The notes beneath the pieces are model-generated. The model was not told the DNA's origin. It was given only the letters and a program-made list of their open reading frames with translations, and searched no databases. The position numbers and the translations under genes are program-made. From Streptomyces sulphureus DSM 40104 (GTDB lineage: Bacteria > Actinomycetota > Actinomycetes > Streptomycetales > Streptomycetaceae), in NCBI RefSeq assembly GCF_000381025.1, contig NZ_KB905813.1, positions 354,716 through 418,715 of the forward strand: a stretch of 64,000 nt of DNA, given 5' to 3'. How positions within the stretch are numbered: the stretch's first letter is position 1; each line of letters starts with the position of its first letter. Positions 1-6,845 of the stretch are shown here, in pieces.

Positions 1-57
1 TTGAACCAGTGACCTCTTCCGTGTCAGGGAAGCGCTCTCCCGCTGAGCTAATCGTCC
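1..57 (-). tRNA. tRNA-Val (GAC), truncated by window edge
   Basis: Read on the minus strand the sequence begins GGACGATTAGCTCAG, with a D-loop, a five-pair anticodon stem CTTCC/GGAAG around loop CTGACAC (anticodon GAC), and the start of a T-arm GGTTCAA. The T-arm 3' side and acceptor 3' strand lie beyond base 1. It is the third member of a Gly-Cys-Val tRNA cluster, one base from tRNA-Cys, so the three are probably cut from one precursor. Confidence 0.93.
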
Positions 58-58
58 G

Positions 59-129
59 AGGTGGAGACGGGATTTGAACCCGTGTAGACGGCTTTGCAGG
101 CCGTTGCCTCGCCTCTCGGCCACTCCACC
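59..129 (-). tRNA. tRNA-Cys (GCA)
   Basis: On the minus strand a complete 71-nt cloverleaf: acceptor GGTGGAG pairs with CTCCACC, the anticodon stem ACGGC/GCCGT encloses CTGCAAA (anticodon GCA), and the T-arm carries GGTTCAAATCC. No CCA is encoded. It sits between tRNA-Gly and tRNA-Val. Confidence 0.96.
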
Positions 130-155
130 AGGGTGGGAGCCCAAGACCCCCTCCG

Positions 156-228
156 AGCGGACGACGAGATTCGAACTCGCGACCCCCACCTTGGCAAGGT
201 GGTGCTCTACCAGCTGAGCTACGTCCGC
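156..228 (-). tRNA. tRNA-Gly (GCC)
   Basis: On the minus strand a complete 73-nt cloverleaf: acceptor GCGGACG pairs with CGTCCGC, D-arm AGCTCAGCTGGTAGAGC, anticodon stem CCACC/GGTGG around TTGCCAA (anticodon GCC), T-loop GTTCGAATC. It is the promoter-proximal gene of the Gly-Cys-Val cluster. Confidence 0.96.
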
Positions 229-299
229 ACTGCCGCTCCCGGAATCCACCGTGAGCCGCGTTGCCGCCGAGCTGCTTGCGCGTCCCGGCGACGTGTTGA

Positions 300-327
300 A
301 CTTTAGCGGATTCCCGCCCCAGCTCAA
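300..327 (-). promoter_or_regulatory. Candidate promoter of the Gly-Cys-Val tRNA cluster
   Basis: On the minus strand TTGAGC (322-327) is followed after 16 nt by TAAAGT (300-305), a reasonable match to -35/-10 elements of the principal sigma factor. It lies about 70 nt upstream of tRNA-Gly. Position and consensus match are the only evidence. Confidence 0.4.
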
Positions 328-395
328 ATTCCGTTTGCCCAGCCAGGGTCCACAGCAGGACAGATCGGGCACAGCACTGGCCATAGACTCGGCTG

Positions 396-1505
396 ATGCC
401 CGACTCCGCGCCCATGGCCTGCTTCGACGGCCTGCTCGCAACCGACCTCCGCGACGTCACGACCGACCCGGCGGCGCTCGACTCGAAGGGCTGGTGGGCG
501 GTGGTCGCCTCCTTCGAAGGAGCGGTGGTCTGCGCGCGCTTCGGCGATGTGCGCCCCGCACCGCTGCGGCGCCCGGCGAGGTGGCGGGGGCCCGCCCCCG
601 AAGCATGGCGCAGCTCCCTCGACCGCGCCGCCTACACCTCGGCGGTCCGCCGCGTACGCGCCGCCATCGCCGCGGGCGACGTCTACCAGGCCAACCTCTG
701 CCGCACGGTGACCGCGCCGCTGCCCGACCCGGACGCCGCCGACGTCGAGGCGCTCGCGTCCCTCCTCGTTCGCGGCAACCCGGCCCCGTACGCCGGGGCC
801 GTGCGCCTCCCCGCGCACGGCGTCGAGGTCGCGACGGCCTCGCCCGAGCTGTACCTCTCCCGTAGCCGCCGCACCGTCCGCTCCGGTCCGATCAAGGGCA
901 CGGCGCCGGAGCGCGCGCTGCTCCTGGAGAAGGACCGCACGGAGAACGTGATGATCGTCGACCTCGTCCGCAACGACCTCGGCCGACTCTGCCTCCCCGG
1001 TTCGGTCTCCGTGCCCGCACTCTGCTCGGTCGAGTCGCATCCGGGCCTCGTCCACCTCGTCTCCACCGTCGAGGGCGAACTTCCGCGCGACGCCGGCTGG
1101 CCCGAACTGCTCGCCGCCACCTTCCCGCCCGGCTCGGTGACGGGGGCGCCGAAGAGCTCGGCGCTGCGCCTCATACGGGAGTTGGAGACGGTGCCGCGCG
1201 GCCCGTACTGCGGCGGCGTCGGCTGGGTCGACGCGGACCACGGCACCGGCTCCCTCGCCGTCGGCATCCGCACGTTCTGGGTGGAGCGCGCGGGCCGCGC
1301 CGGCCGGCTCCGGTTCGGCACCGGCGCGGGCATCACCTGGGGCTCGGACCCGGACGGCGAGTGGCAGGAGACCGAACTGAAGGCACGCCGCCTGCTCGCG
1401 ATAGCGTCGGGCGTGGACGTACAGGCACACGGTGCCGCACGCGACGGCGACGCCGCAGTGCACGCACCAGCGGTCCCCGCGGACCGCCCCGGCACCCCAC
1501 GGTGA
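396..1505 (+). CDS. pabB: Aminodeoxychorismate synthase component I (chorismate-binding enzyme)
   Basis: 369 aa. PabB converts chorismate with ammonia to 4-amino-4-deoxychorismate for p-aminobenzoate and folate. The C-terminal two thirds is the chorismate-binding fold of the PabB/TrpE family: PIKGTAPE, ENVMIVDLVRNDLGR, the GSVTGAPK segment, and the Mg/chorismate-binding tail ending GAGITWGSDPDGEWQE. It is shorter than TrpE or E. coli PabB (about 450-520 aa), mostly at the N-terminus. A -10-like TAGACT (384-389) lies six bases before the ATG and there is no Shine-Dalgarno, so the mRNA may be leaderless; ATG 414 is the alternative start. The 3' end abuts a class IV aminotransferase that fits as PabC. 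The partner glutaminase PabA is not in the window. TrpE-like function is unlikely given the PabC neighbour. Confidence 0.9.
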   Translation: MPDSAPMACFDGLLATDLRDVTTDPAALDSKGWWAVVASFEGAVVCARFGDVRPAPLRRPARWRGPAPEAWRSSLDRAAYTSAVRRVRAAIAAGDVYQANLCRTVTAPLPDPDAADVEALASLLVRGNPAPYAGAVRLPAHGVEVATASPELYLSRSRRTVRSGPIKGTAPERALLLEKDRTENVMIVDLVRNDLGRLCLPGSVSVPALCSVESHPGLVHLVSTVEGELPRDAGWPELLAATFPPGSVTGAPKSSALRLIRELETVPRGPYCGGVGWVDADHGTGSLAVGIRTFWVERAGRAGRLRFGTGAGITWGSDPDGEWQETELKARRLLAIASGVDVQAHGAARDGDAAVHAPAVPADRPGTPR

Positions 1506-1516
1506 GGATGGTTCAC

Positions 1517-2341
1517 GTGAAGATCTGGCTCGACGGCCGACTGCGCGACCCCGACAGCGCCTACGTCTCCGTGCTCGACCACGGACTCACCGTCGGCGAC
1601 GGCGTCTTCGAGACGCTCCAGGTCGCCGACGGCACCGCCTTCGCACTCACCCGCCACCTGCGACGGCTCAGCCGCTCCGCGACCGGACTCGGCCTGCCGG
1701 AGCCCGACTTGGACGAGGTGCGCCGTGCCTGCGAGGCCGTGGTGGCGGCGAACCCGATGGAGTACGGCCGGCTGCGCATCACCTATACGGGCGGCGTCTC
1801 GCCGCTAGGCTCGGCGCGGGGCGAGGAGCGCCCCACGCTCGTCGTCGCGGCCGGGGAGACCACCCGCCGCCCCGACACCACCACCGTGATCACCGTGCCC
1901 TGGACGCGGAACGAGCGCGGCGCGCTGACCGGCCTGAAGACCACCTCGTACGCCGAGAACGTCGTGGCCCTCGCCAGGGCACGTCAACAGGCCGCCACCG
2001 AGGCGCTCTTCGCCAATACCGCGGGGGCGCTCTGCGAGGGGACCGGTTCCAACGTCTTCGTCGTCCTCGACGGTACGCTCCACACCCCGCCGCTCTCCTC
2101 CGGGTGCCTCGCCGGCATCACCCGTGAGCTCGTCCTGGAGTGGACGGGCGCCCACGAGACCGACCTCCCCCTCGACGCCCTCGACCGCGCCGAGGAAATC
2201 TTCCTCACCTCGACCCTCCGCGACGTCCAGGCGATCGCCCGCGTCGACGAGCGCGCCCTCACCCCGTCCCCGGGGCCGGTCACGGCCAAGGCGATGCGCA
2301 CCTTCACCGAACGCGCCGCCGCCGACCGCGACCCGTGCTGA
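1517..2341 (+). CDS. pabC: Class IV PLP aminotransferase, likely aminodeoxychorismate lyase
   Basis: About 274 aa. Class IV PLP enzyme of the BCAT/D-amino-acid aminotransferase/PabC fold: an opening like KIWLDG, LDHGLTVGDGVFET near residue 20, the catalytic lysine in GLKTTSYAENV, and TAGALCEGTGSNVF. As PabC it would release pyruvate and p-aminobenzoate from aminodeoxychorismate, which fits the gene directly upstream. The sequence alone does not exclude D-amino-acid or branched-chain aminotransferase activity. Start choice: GTG 1517 has GGTGAGG at a good distance (9 nt), while the in-frame ATG 1508 sits on top of that motif; both are possible. Translation is probably coupled to pabB, whose stop ends at 1505. 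Confidence 0.83.
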   Translation: MKIWLDGRLRDPDSAYVSVLDHGLTVGDGVFETLQVADGTAFALTRHLRRLSRSATGLGLPEPDLDEVRRACEAVVAANPMEYGRLRITYTGGVSPLGSARGEERPTLVVAAGETTRRPDTTTVITVPWTRNERGALTGLKTTSYAENVVALARARQQAATEALFANTAGALCEGTGSNVFVVLDGTLHTPPLSSGCLAGITRELVLEWTGAHETDLPLDALDRAEEIFLTSTLRDVQAIARVDERALTPSPGPVTAKAMRTFTERAAADRDPC

Positions 2342-2358
2342 AGCACCGAGGGGGACCG

Positions 2359-3186
2359 ATGACGACGACACTCCGGCCGAGCGGCCCCGAGGAACCCTCG
2401 GGGCAGGACGGCACCTCGCGTGCGTACGAAATCCTCGACAACGGGCGCGAGATCGGCGGCCTGCGGCTCACCGCGTACGCACGCGGCGCAGGCGCCGTCT
2501 CCGAGCTGTACGTCGCCCCCGAGGAGCGGCTGCGCGGCCGCGCGACGATCGCGCTCCTCGCCGCCGAGGAGGTGCTGCGGGACAGGGGCTGCCGGCGGAT
2601 CGAGTGCGGCGTGCCCGCGGAAGGAGCCGAAGCGCTCCACCTCGCCGCGGCGCTCGGCTACCGCGAGACCGGCAGGCACCTCGTCAAACCGCTCGCCGCC
2701 GCACCGCAGTTGCCGCCCGGCTCCCGCGTGCGCCCGATGACGCGCGACGAGTACCCGCGCTGGGTCGAGAACGGCCGCGTCGTCCACGTCGAACTCACCC
2801 GCGCCTCGGGGCTCTCCGAGTCGGAGGCGGACGAGAAGTACCACGCGGCGCTCGCACGGCAACTCCCGGACGGGCCGGCCACCGAGGGCGCGCGGCTGCT
2901 CGTGCTGGAGCACGGGGAAGAGGCGGTGGGAACCCTCTGGGTCGGGATGCGCGGCTCACCGCGGCCCGGGCTGGCGTGCTGGGTCTGGGACGTCCTCGTC
3001 GAGCCCGAGCACCGGGGGAGCGGGCACGGGCGCTCGCTGATGCTCGCCGCCGAGGCCGAGTGCTTCGAAGCGGGCGCCGACCGCCTCGGCCTCAACGTCC
3101 ACGCGGGCAACATCCCCGCACTCCACCTCTACTACTCGCTCGGCTACGAGCTCGCGGAGGTCTTCCACGCCAAGCACCTCGCGTAG
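2359..3186 (+). CDS. Tandem GNAT-domain N-acetyltransferase
   Basis: 275 aa with two GNAT-like halves. The N-terminal half (about 20-115) has VSELYVAPEERLRGRATI, a degenerate acetyl-CoA loop. The C-terminal half (about 120-275) has the canonical motif VEPEHRGSGHGRSLM followed by NVHAGNIPALHLYYSLGYE, so it should bind acetyl-CoA. The substrate is unknown. A GAGGGGGA ribosome-binding site fixes ATG 2359, 17 nt after pabC, so it is probably the third gene of that unit. Mycothiol synthase MshD is also a double GNAT protein, but this one is slightly shorter and I see no specific MshD signature, so I do not assign that name. Confidence 0.82.
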   Translation: MTTTLRPSGPEEPSGQDGTSRAYEILDNGREIGGLRLTAYARGAGAVSELYVAPEERLRGRATIALLAAEEVLRDRGCRRIECGVPAEGAEALHLAAALGYRETGRHLVKPLAAAPQLPPGSRVRPMTRDEYPRWVENGRVVHVELTRASGLSESEADEKYHAALARQLPDGPATEGARLLVLEHGEEAVGTLWVGMRGSPRPGLACWVWDVLVEPEHRGSGHGRSLMLAAEAECFEAGADRLGLNVHAGNIPALHLYYSLGYELAEVFHAKHLA

Positions 3187-3189
3187 CGG

Positions 3190-3681
3190 CTAGCCGCCGG
3201 CCCCGTCCACCAGCCCCTCGATCCGCTCCCGCAGCCCCTTCTGGCTCTTCCCGCCGTCCAGCCTCTCCCCGGCCACGACGTACGTCGGTGTCCCCTGCAC
3301 GCCGAGCGCCTTCCCCTCGGCCTGGTCCGCGTCGACGATCAGCAGATGCCGCCCGTCGATCAGTGCCGTCTCGAACTCCTCGACGTCCAGGCCGAGTTCT
3401 CCGGCGACGCGGACGAGCAGCGCCTCGCCCTCCCGCCCCAGCTCCTCCGTGCGCGCGAGCACCGCGGCGGCGTACGCGTCGCCGCTGCCCTGCGCGTACG
3501 CCTCCTCGGCGGCCTGTGCCGCCGCGTAGGCGTGCTTGTGCTTCTCCAGCGGGAAGTGGCGCAGCCGGATCTCCAACTCGGCGCCGTAGCGCGCCCGGAG
3601 CGCCTCCACGTCGGCGAGGGCCCGGTGGCAGTCGGGGCACTGGAGGTCGCACCAGAAGTCGAGTACAGGGGTGTCGTCCAT
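3190..3681 (-). CDS. DsbA-family thioredoxin-fold protein
   Basis: 163 aa. Thioredoxin-fold protein with a CPDC redox motif near residue 15 after FWCDLQ, a helical insertion (about 45-120), and GVQGTPTYVVAG containing the cis-proline (GTPTY) typical of DsbA/FrnE-like proteins. There is no signal peptide or transmembrane segment, so it is probably a cytoplasmic dithiol oxidoreductase, unlike the secreted DsbA that partners VKOR. It is convergent with the GNAT gene, with three bases between the stop codons. The substrate is unknown. Confidence 0.85.
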   Translation of the reverse strand: MDDTPVLDFWCDLQCPDCHRALADVEALRARYGAELEIRLRHFPLEKHKHAYAAAQAAEEAYAQGSGDAYAAAVLARTEELGREGEALLVRVAGELGLDVEEFETALIDGRHLLIVDADQAEGKALGVQGTPTYVVAGERLDGGKSQKGLRERIEGLVDGAGG

Positions 3682-3775
3682 GCCGCCATCTTCTCAGCCG
3701 CGGCGACCCGGAGATCTCCCCGAGGTCGGGCAGGGGGCATGGCTTCGCCGTGGGGCGACAAGGCAGGATGGAGCC

Positions 3776-4216
3776 ATGCTCACCACGACCGTCTGTGCCG
3801 CGCTCTCGGCAGCGGGCCTCGCCGTCGCCTTCCTCACGGCCTGGCGCCGCAGGTTCGTCGTCGCCACCCGCATCGCCGCCGTCTCGCTGCTGCCGGTCGG
3901 GCTCGCGATGGCCGGCCTCGTCGGGCTCGGCGGCAAGATCGTCCGAGCCGTCGGCTCATGGGCGGCCGACCTGGTGCTGAAGCCCACGGTCTGGGCGGGT
4001 TTCGCGGTCCTCGCCGCCGCCGTCGTCCTTTACGTCGTCGCGAGCTTCGCCTCCCGCCGCTCCTCCGGCGCCCCCGCCGGACGTCAGCCCGCAGCCCCCG
4101 AGGCCGGGGCGCCGCAGCAGGTCGGTTCGGGCGCCAAGGAGAAGGGCAAGCCAAGCGCGGCGGGCGGCGAGGACTTCTCCGACATCGAGGAGATCCTCAA
4201 GAAGCACGGCATCTGA
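3776..4216 (+). CDS. Small two-helix membrane protein with basic/acidic tail
   Basis: 146 aa. Predicted membrane segments lie at about residues 2-20 and 35-50, with another at 68-88 (FAVLAAAVVLYVVASF). A Pro/Ala/Lys-rich linker follows, and the C-terminus ends EDFSDIEEILKKHGI, a charged helix. A GGATGGAG ribosome-binding site precedes ATG 3776; an upstream in-frame extension lacks one. I do not recognise the function. The protein is probably membrane anchored with a cytoplasmic C-terminal helix. Confidence 0.72.
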   Translation: MLTTTVCAALSAAGLAVAFLTAWRRRFVVATRIAAVSLLPVGLAMAGLVGLGGKIVRAVGSWAADLVLKPTVWAGFAVLAAAVVLYVVASFASRRSSGAPAGRQPAAPEAGAPQQVGSGAKEKGKPSAAGGEDFSDIEEILKKHGI

Positions 4217-4330
4217 CGGACCCCCTCTACACGACGGACGGCCTCCGCCGCGACCCAAAGGCGAACTCCGTACCCACAAGAGCGTGTTGAGCGGCTTCGC
4301 CCCGTTCCGCTGCGACATGATCGCGGCGAG

Positions 4331-4507
4331 ATGGAGACCACGCCCGATCCCGACCTCGGCTTCGACGAGCCGGGGCCACCGAACCCCGCGAACCCCGGCG
4401 AGCCACGAGGCTGCCTCTACGCACTCTCGCAACCCCCACTGATGCTCTTCCTAGCCGTGATCGCCACGCTTCTGGCGCTCACCGGGGCCCACGACCTTCT
4501 GTTCTGA
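4331..4507 (+). CDS. Predicted 58-aa single-span membrane protein
   Basis: A 58-aa reading frame from ATG 4331 to TGA 4507. The first half is acidic and rich in Pro, Gly and Asn (METTPDPDLGFDEPGPP), followed by a hydrophobic span PLMLFLAVIATLLALTGAH at the C-terminus. That tail-anchored layout is coherent and stops three bases before the convergent CGNR gene. The ribosome-binding site is weak (GGCGAG next to the start). The composition is that of a real small membrane protein rather than a shadow frame, but no family is recognised. Confidence 0.6.
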   Translation: METTPDPDLGFDEPGPPNPANPGEPRGCLYALSQPPLMLFLAVIATLLALTGAHDLLF

Positions 4508-4509
4508 CC

Positions 4510-5088
4510 TCAGTCGCGGACGCCGGCCCCGGTCGTGCGCGAGTCGCGCTGCCGCGCGCGGTAGGCGGCGACGTGGAGGCGGTTGCCGCACGTGCGGCTG
4601 GAGCAGTAGCGGCGCGAGCGGTTGCGGGAGAGGTCGACGAAGGCGCGTCCGCAGCCCGGCGCCTCGCACCGACGCAGCCGGTCGCGCTCGCCCGAGACGA
4701 CGAGGAAGGCGAGCGCCATCCCGCCGTCCGCCGCCAGGTGGTCGGCGAGGGAGGCGCCCGGCGCGAAGAAGTGCACGTGCCAGTCGTACCCGTCGTGGTC
4801 GGTGAGCTGCGGTGTCGTCCCGGCCTGCGCGACGAGGGAGTTGATCGGCTCCGCCGCGGCGCGTGCGTCCTCGGCCGCGAAGATCTCGACGAACCGGTCC
4901 CGCACCCCGCGCACCGCGGCCAGGTCGGCCGCCCCGAGCTCACCGACCCCGCTGACGCCGTTCCGCTCCACGTACGCGCGCAGCGACGCGACGCTCTGGA
5001 GCGTGTCGGGAACGTCTTCCTCCGCCGCGGTGTTCAGCAGGTCGACTACGTAGTCGAGCGCGCACCGGGTGTCGTGGTTGATCTGCAC
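4510..5088 (-). CDS. CGNR zinc-finger / ABATE-domain protein, putative regulator
   Basis: 192 aa. The N-terminal part (about 5-135) resembles the stress-response-associated ABATE domain, beginning with ALDYVVDLLNT. The C-terminus (about 145-185) is a CGNR zinc finger: CEAPGCGRAFVDLSRN, then RRYCSSRTCGNR, providing four cysteines. Proteins of this architecture are usually treated as putative DNA-binding regulators, but the ligand and targets are not known. GTG 5088 is chosen because GGAGCGAGAG lies just upstream and residues before it are not protein-like. It lies downstream of ssgB on the same strand, separated by a strong hairpin. Confidence 0.85.
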   Translation of the reverse strand: MQINHDTRCALDYVVDLLNTAAEEDVPDTLQSVASLRAYVERNGVSGVGELGAADLAAVRGVRDRFVEIFAAEDARAAAEPINSLVAQAGTTPQLTDHDGYDWHVHFFAPGASLADHLAADGGMALAFLVVSGERDRLRRCEAPGCGRAFVDLSRNRSRRYCSSRTCGNRLHVAAYRARQRDSRTTGAGVRD

Positions 5089-5195
5089 GTCTCTCGCTCC
5101 TGCTCGGCAGCGGATCGGCGGGCGGCACCCCGCGGCCCGCACGGGCCGCGCCGGGCGCCGAGCCCGGTGCGCACAGAGCCTAGCCGCTGCCTGCG

Positions 5196-5242
5196 CCGAG
5201 GCGCCGCCCTCGCGTGTGGGATACGCGAGGACGGCGCCTCGG
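5196..5242 (-). terminator. Strong hairpin downstream of ssgB
   Basis: CCGAGGCGCCG... (5196-5215) pairs with ...CGGCGCCTCGG (5223-5242): a 20-bp stem with one mismatch and a 7-nt loop, 60 nt after the ssgB stop and before the CGNR gene. There is no T-run, as is common for Streptomyces terminators. Confidence 0.7.
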
Positions 5243-5303
5243 TTGTGCGTTTGTGCCGGGCCCCAGCCGTCGCCCCGAGTCGGACGGCTGGGTACCGGCG
5301 GTC

Positions 5304-5717
5304 TCAGCTCTCGGCGAGGATGTGCGAGAGCTCCGTGTCGAGGTCGAAGTGTCGGTGCTCGGTGCCGGGGGGTACGGCGGCATCCGTCCGCTTGAGGAAC
5401 GATTCCAGCGCGCGTGCCGGTGCTTCGAGGAGTGCCTCGCCCTCGGGGGAGCTGAGGGCGATGCAGGCGACTCCCTGTCCGTGACTGCGGGACGGCCACA
5501 CCCGGACGTCGCCGGTGCCCGTGGGGCGGTGGAGACCCTCGGCGAGGAGGTCGCGGGCGAAGACCCATTCGACCGTCTCCTCGGCTCCGGTGTGGAAGGT
5601 GGCATGCACGGCGTAGGGGTCCGCCGTGTCGTACCGCAGGCCCGCGGGTACAGGCAGTGATGACTCGCTCGAAACAACGAGGCGCAGGTGCAGCTCGCAG
5701 CTGACCGTAGTGTTCAT
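5304..5717 (-). CDS. ssgB: Sporulation-specific cell division protein SsgB
   Basis: 137 aa, the expected length of SsgB, beginning MNTTVSCELHLRLVVSS and ending ELSHILAES. The body carries the SsgA-like protein signature LRYDTADPYAVHATF, VEWVFARDLLAEGL and VWPSRSHGQG. From memory it is almost identical to the SsgB of other streptomycetes, one of the most conserved members of the family. In sporulating aerial hyphae SsgA positions SsgB, which recruits FtsZ to future septa. ATG 5717 has GAAAGG about 10 nt upstream and gives the exact family N-terminus. Stress sigma factor SigH and BldD are reported regulators in S. coelicolor; a partial BldD-like site lies just upstream here. Confidence 0.97.
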   Translation of the reverse strand: MNTTVSCELHLRLVVSSESSLPVPAGLRYDTADPYAVHATFHTGAEETVEWVFARDLLAEGLHRPTGTGDVRVWPSRSHGQGVACIALSSPEGEALLEAPARALESFLKRTDAAVPPGTEHRHFDLDTELSHILAES

Positions 5718-5731
5718 AAGCGCCAGGGCCT

Positions 5732-5746
5732 TTCGCTCAGTGTGCG
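5732..5746 (+). promoter_or_regulatory. Partial BldD-box-like sequence upstream of ssgB
   Basis: TTCGCTCAGTGTGCG keeps seven of the nine fixed positions of the BldD consensus nTnACnCWGnGTnAn (mismatches at the first A and the last A). It ends 14 nt upstream of the ssgB start codon. BldD control of ssgB has been reported in other streptomycetes, which is why this weak match is recorded. Confidence 0.3.
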
Positions 5747-5906
5747 CTCGGGGGTTCGCACGTCGGCGACATCGACATGCCACTTACGGGCCGGTTGTAA
5801 ACCCCTCTGAGTGTTTTGTCGGAAATCGGCGGCTTTATATGGCTCTCGACTGGTTTTCGGCGTGCATCCATTCCGGTGAAGGACGGAGTCCGGTAGCTTT
5901 CCCAAC

Positions 5907-6278
5907 GTGAACGCGGAGAGTGACGGGACGCCCCGGGGGTCGCAAGCGCCCGGTTTCGTCCGTAGTTCCAGGCTCCTGCGCCTCTGCTGGAGGGCCGGGG
6001 TTTTCGTGGTCGGTCTCGCCGTGGTCGCTGCCGGGGTGGTGATGCTCGTGCTGCCCGGCCCGGGCTGGTTGGTGATCCTCGCCGGGTTGGCGCTCTGGGC
6101 CACCGAGTTCGTGTGGGCACAGCGTGTGACCGACTGGACGAAACGGCAGTTGCGGTGCTGGGCGAACCGTGCGAGGCGCCGTGTGCGGGAGCGCCGTCGT
6201 GCGAGGAGCGGACGGAAGGCCGCGTCGGAGGAGGCGCGGGACGAGGGCCCGGTGCCGGCCTCGCGGTCGGGCGTCTGA
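5907..6278 (+). CDS. PGPGW-motif membrane protein (TIGR02611-like)
   Basis: 123 aa. Two closely spaced hydrophobic helices (about 30-50 and 55-72) flank the signature VLPGPGW, typical of the small PGPGW transmembrane family; the C-terminus is very basic (RARRRVRERRRARSGRK) and presumably cytoplasmic. The function of the family is unknown. GTG 5907 is preceded at 7 nt by TAGCTT (5894-5899) and no ribosome-binding site, so a leaderless transcript is likely. The gene is divergent from ssgB and lies just upstream of a tRNA-Val gene. Confidence 0.83.
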   Translation: MNAESDGTPRGSQAPGFVRSSRLLRLCWRAGVFVVGLAVVAAGVVMLVLPGPGWLVILAGLALWATEFVWAQRVTDWTKRQLRCWANRARRRVRERRRARSGRKAASEEARDEGPVPASRSGV

Positions 6279-6327
6279 GGCGGTGCGGAGCACCCGCTGA
6301 CATGGGGTAACGTTGTCCGCGCAGCCC

Positions 6328-6399
6328 GGGCGATTAGCTCAGCGGAAGAGCGCTTCGTTCACACCGAAGAGGTCACTGGTTCGAACCCAGTATCGCCCA
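6328..6399 (+). tRNA. tRNA-Val (CAC), copy 1
   Basis: 72-nt cloverleaf: acceptor GGGCGAT/ATCGCCC with discriminator A, D-arm TAGCTCAGCGGAAGAGC, anticodon stem CTTCG/CGAAG around TTCACAC (anticodon CAC), T-loop GGTTCGAACCC. No encoded CCA. Identical in sequence to the tRNA at 6635-6706. Confidence 0.96.
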
Positions 6400-6406
6400 C
6401 TCTTGT

Positions 6407-6439
6407 GCCGGGGCCGGGGAGTCTTTCCTCGGCCCCGGC
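6407..6439 (+). terminator. Hairpin after tRNA-Val copy 1
   Basis: GCCGGGGCCG (6407-6416) pairs perfectly with CGGCCCCGGC (6430-6439), extended by GGGA/TCCT towards the loop, 8 nt after the tRNA. Likely rho-independent terminator without a long T-run. Confidence 0.72.
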
Positions 6440-6555
6440 GTCTGTGCGGGCTCGGTGAAATCGCGGGCCGTGCTGCGTAGTTGGGGGCCTCCGAGGGGTC
6501 GTCGGGAGGCAACGCCCCATGTAGCGGGCGGTGTTGGTGCGGTTCGGCCGATGGT

Positions 6556-6585
6556 TTGGTCGATGGCTCCGCGGCACGGTAAGGT
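6556..6585 (+). promoter_or_regulatory. Candidate promoter of tRNA-Val copy 2
   Basis: TTGGTC (6556-6561), an 18-nt spacer and TAAGGT (6580-6585), about 50 nt upstream of the second tRNA-Val. Since a hairpin separates the two tRNAs, a separate promoter is expected. Weak consensus match. Confidence 0.3.
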
Positions 6586-6634
6586 TCCGGTCGTGCCACA
6601 GCGCGGGAAGCGGCGTCGAAAGCCGTACGCGCAG

Positions 6635-6706
6635 GGGCGATTAGCTCAGCGGAAGAGCGCTTCGTTCACACCGAAGAGGTCACTGGTTCGAACCCAGTAT
6701 CGCCCA
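6635..6706 (+). tRNA. tRNA-Val (CAC), copy 2
   Basis: 72 nt identical to copy 1, with the same anticodon CAC and acceptor GGGCGAT/ATCGCCC. The flanks differ completely, so the two genes have separate processing contexts and terminators. Confidence 0.96.
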
Positions 6707-6714
6707 CGTTCCAT

Positions 6715-6748
6715 AGGCCGGTCCGTCGTCAGACGGGTCGGCTTTTTT
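6715..6748 (+). terminator. Rho-independent terminator after tRNA-Val copy 2
   Basis: AGGCCGGTCCGTC pairs with GACGGGTCGGCTT (13 pairs including three G-T wobbles) around loop GTCA, followed by a T-run. This is one of the few classical hairpin plus T-tract terminators in the window. Confidence 0.85.
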
Positions 6749-6845
6749 GTGTGCGCTGCCAACCCGTGCGCGTGCGGCCGTGTTTCGCAGGGTGGCCCCG
6801 CGGTCAGGTGGGTGGGGGAGCGACAGCCACCGGGGCGGAGGCCGG

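Noticed and set aside
3190-3681. Partnership of the DsbA-like protein with the VKOR protein at 35179-35814
   Set aside because: The DsbA-like protein has no signal peptide or membrane helix and is 31 kb away, so they probably act in different compartments.
6328-6706. Possible attB/attachment repeats formed by the duplicated tRNA-Val
   Set aside because: The repeat is exactly the two complete tRNA genes; no integrase, excisionase or cargo lies between them.
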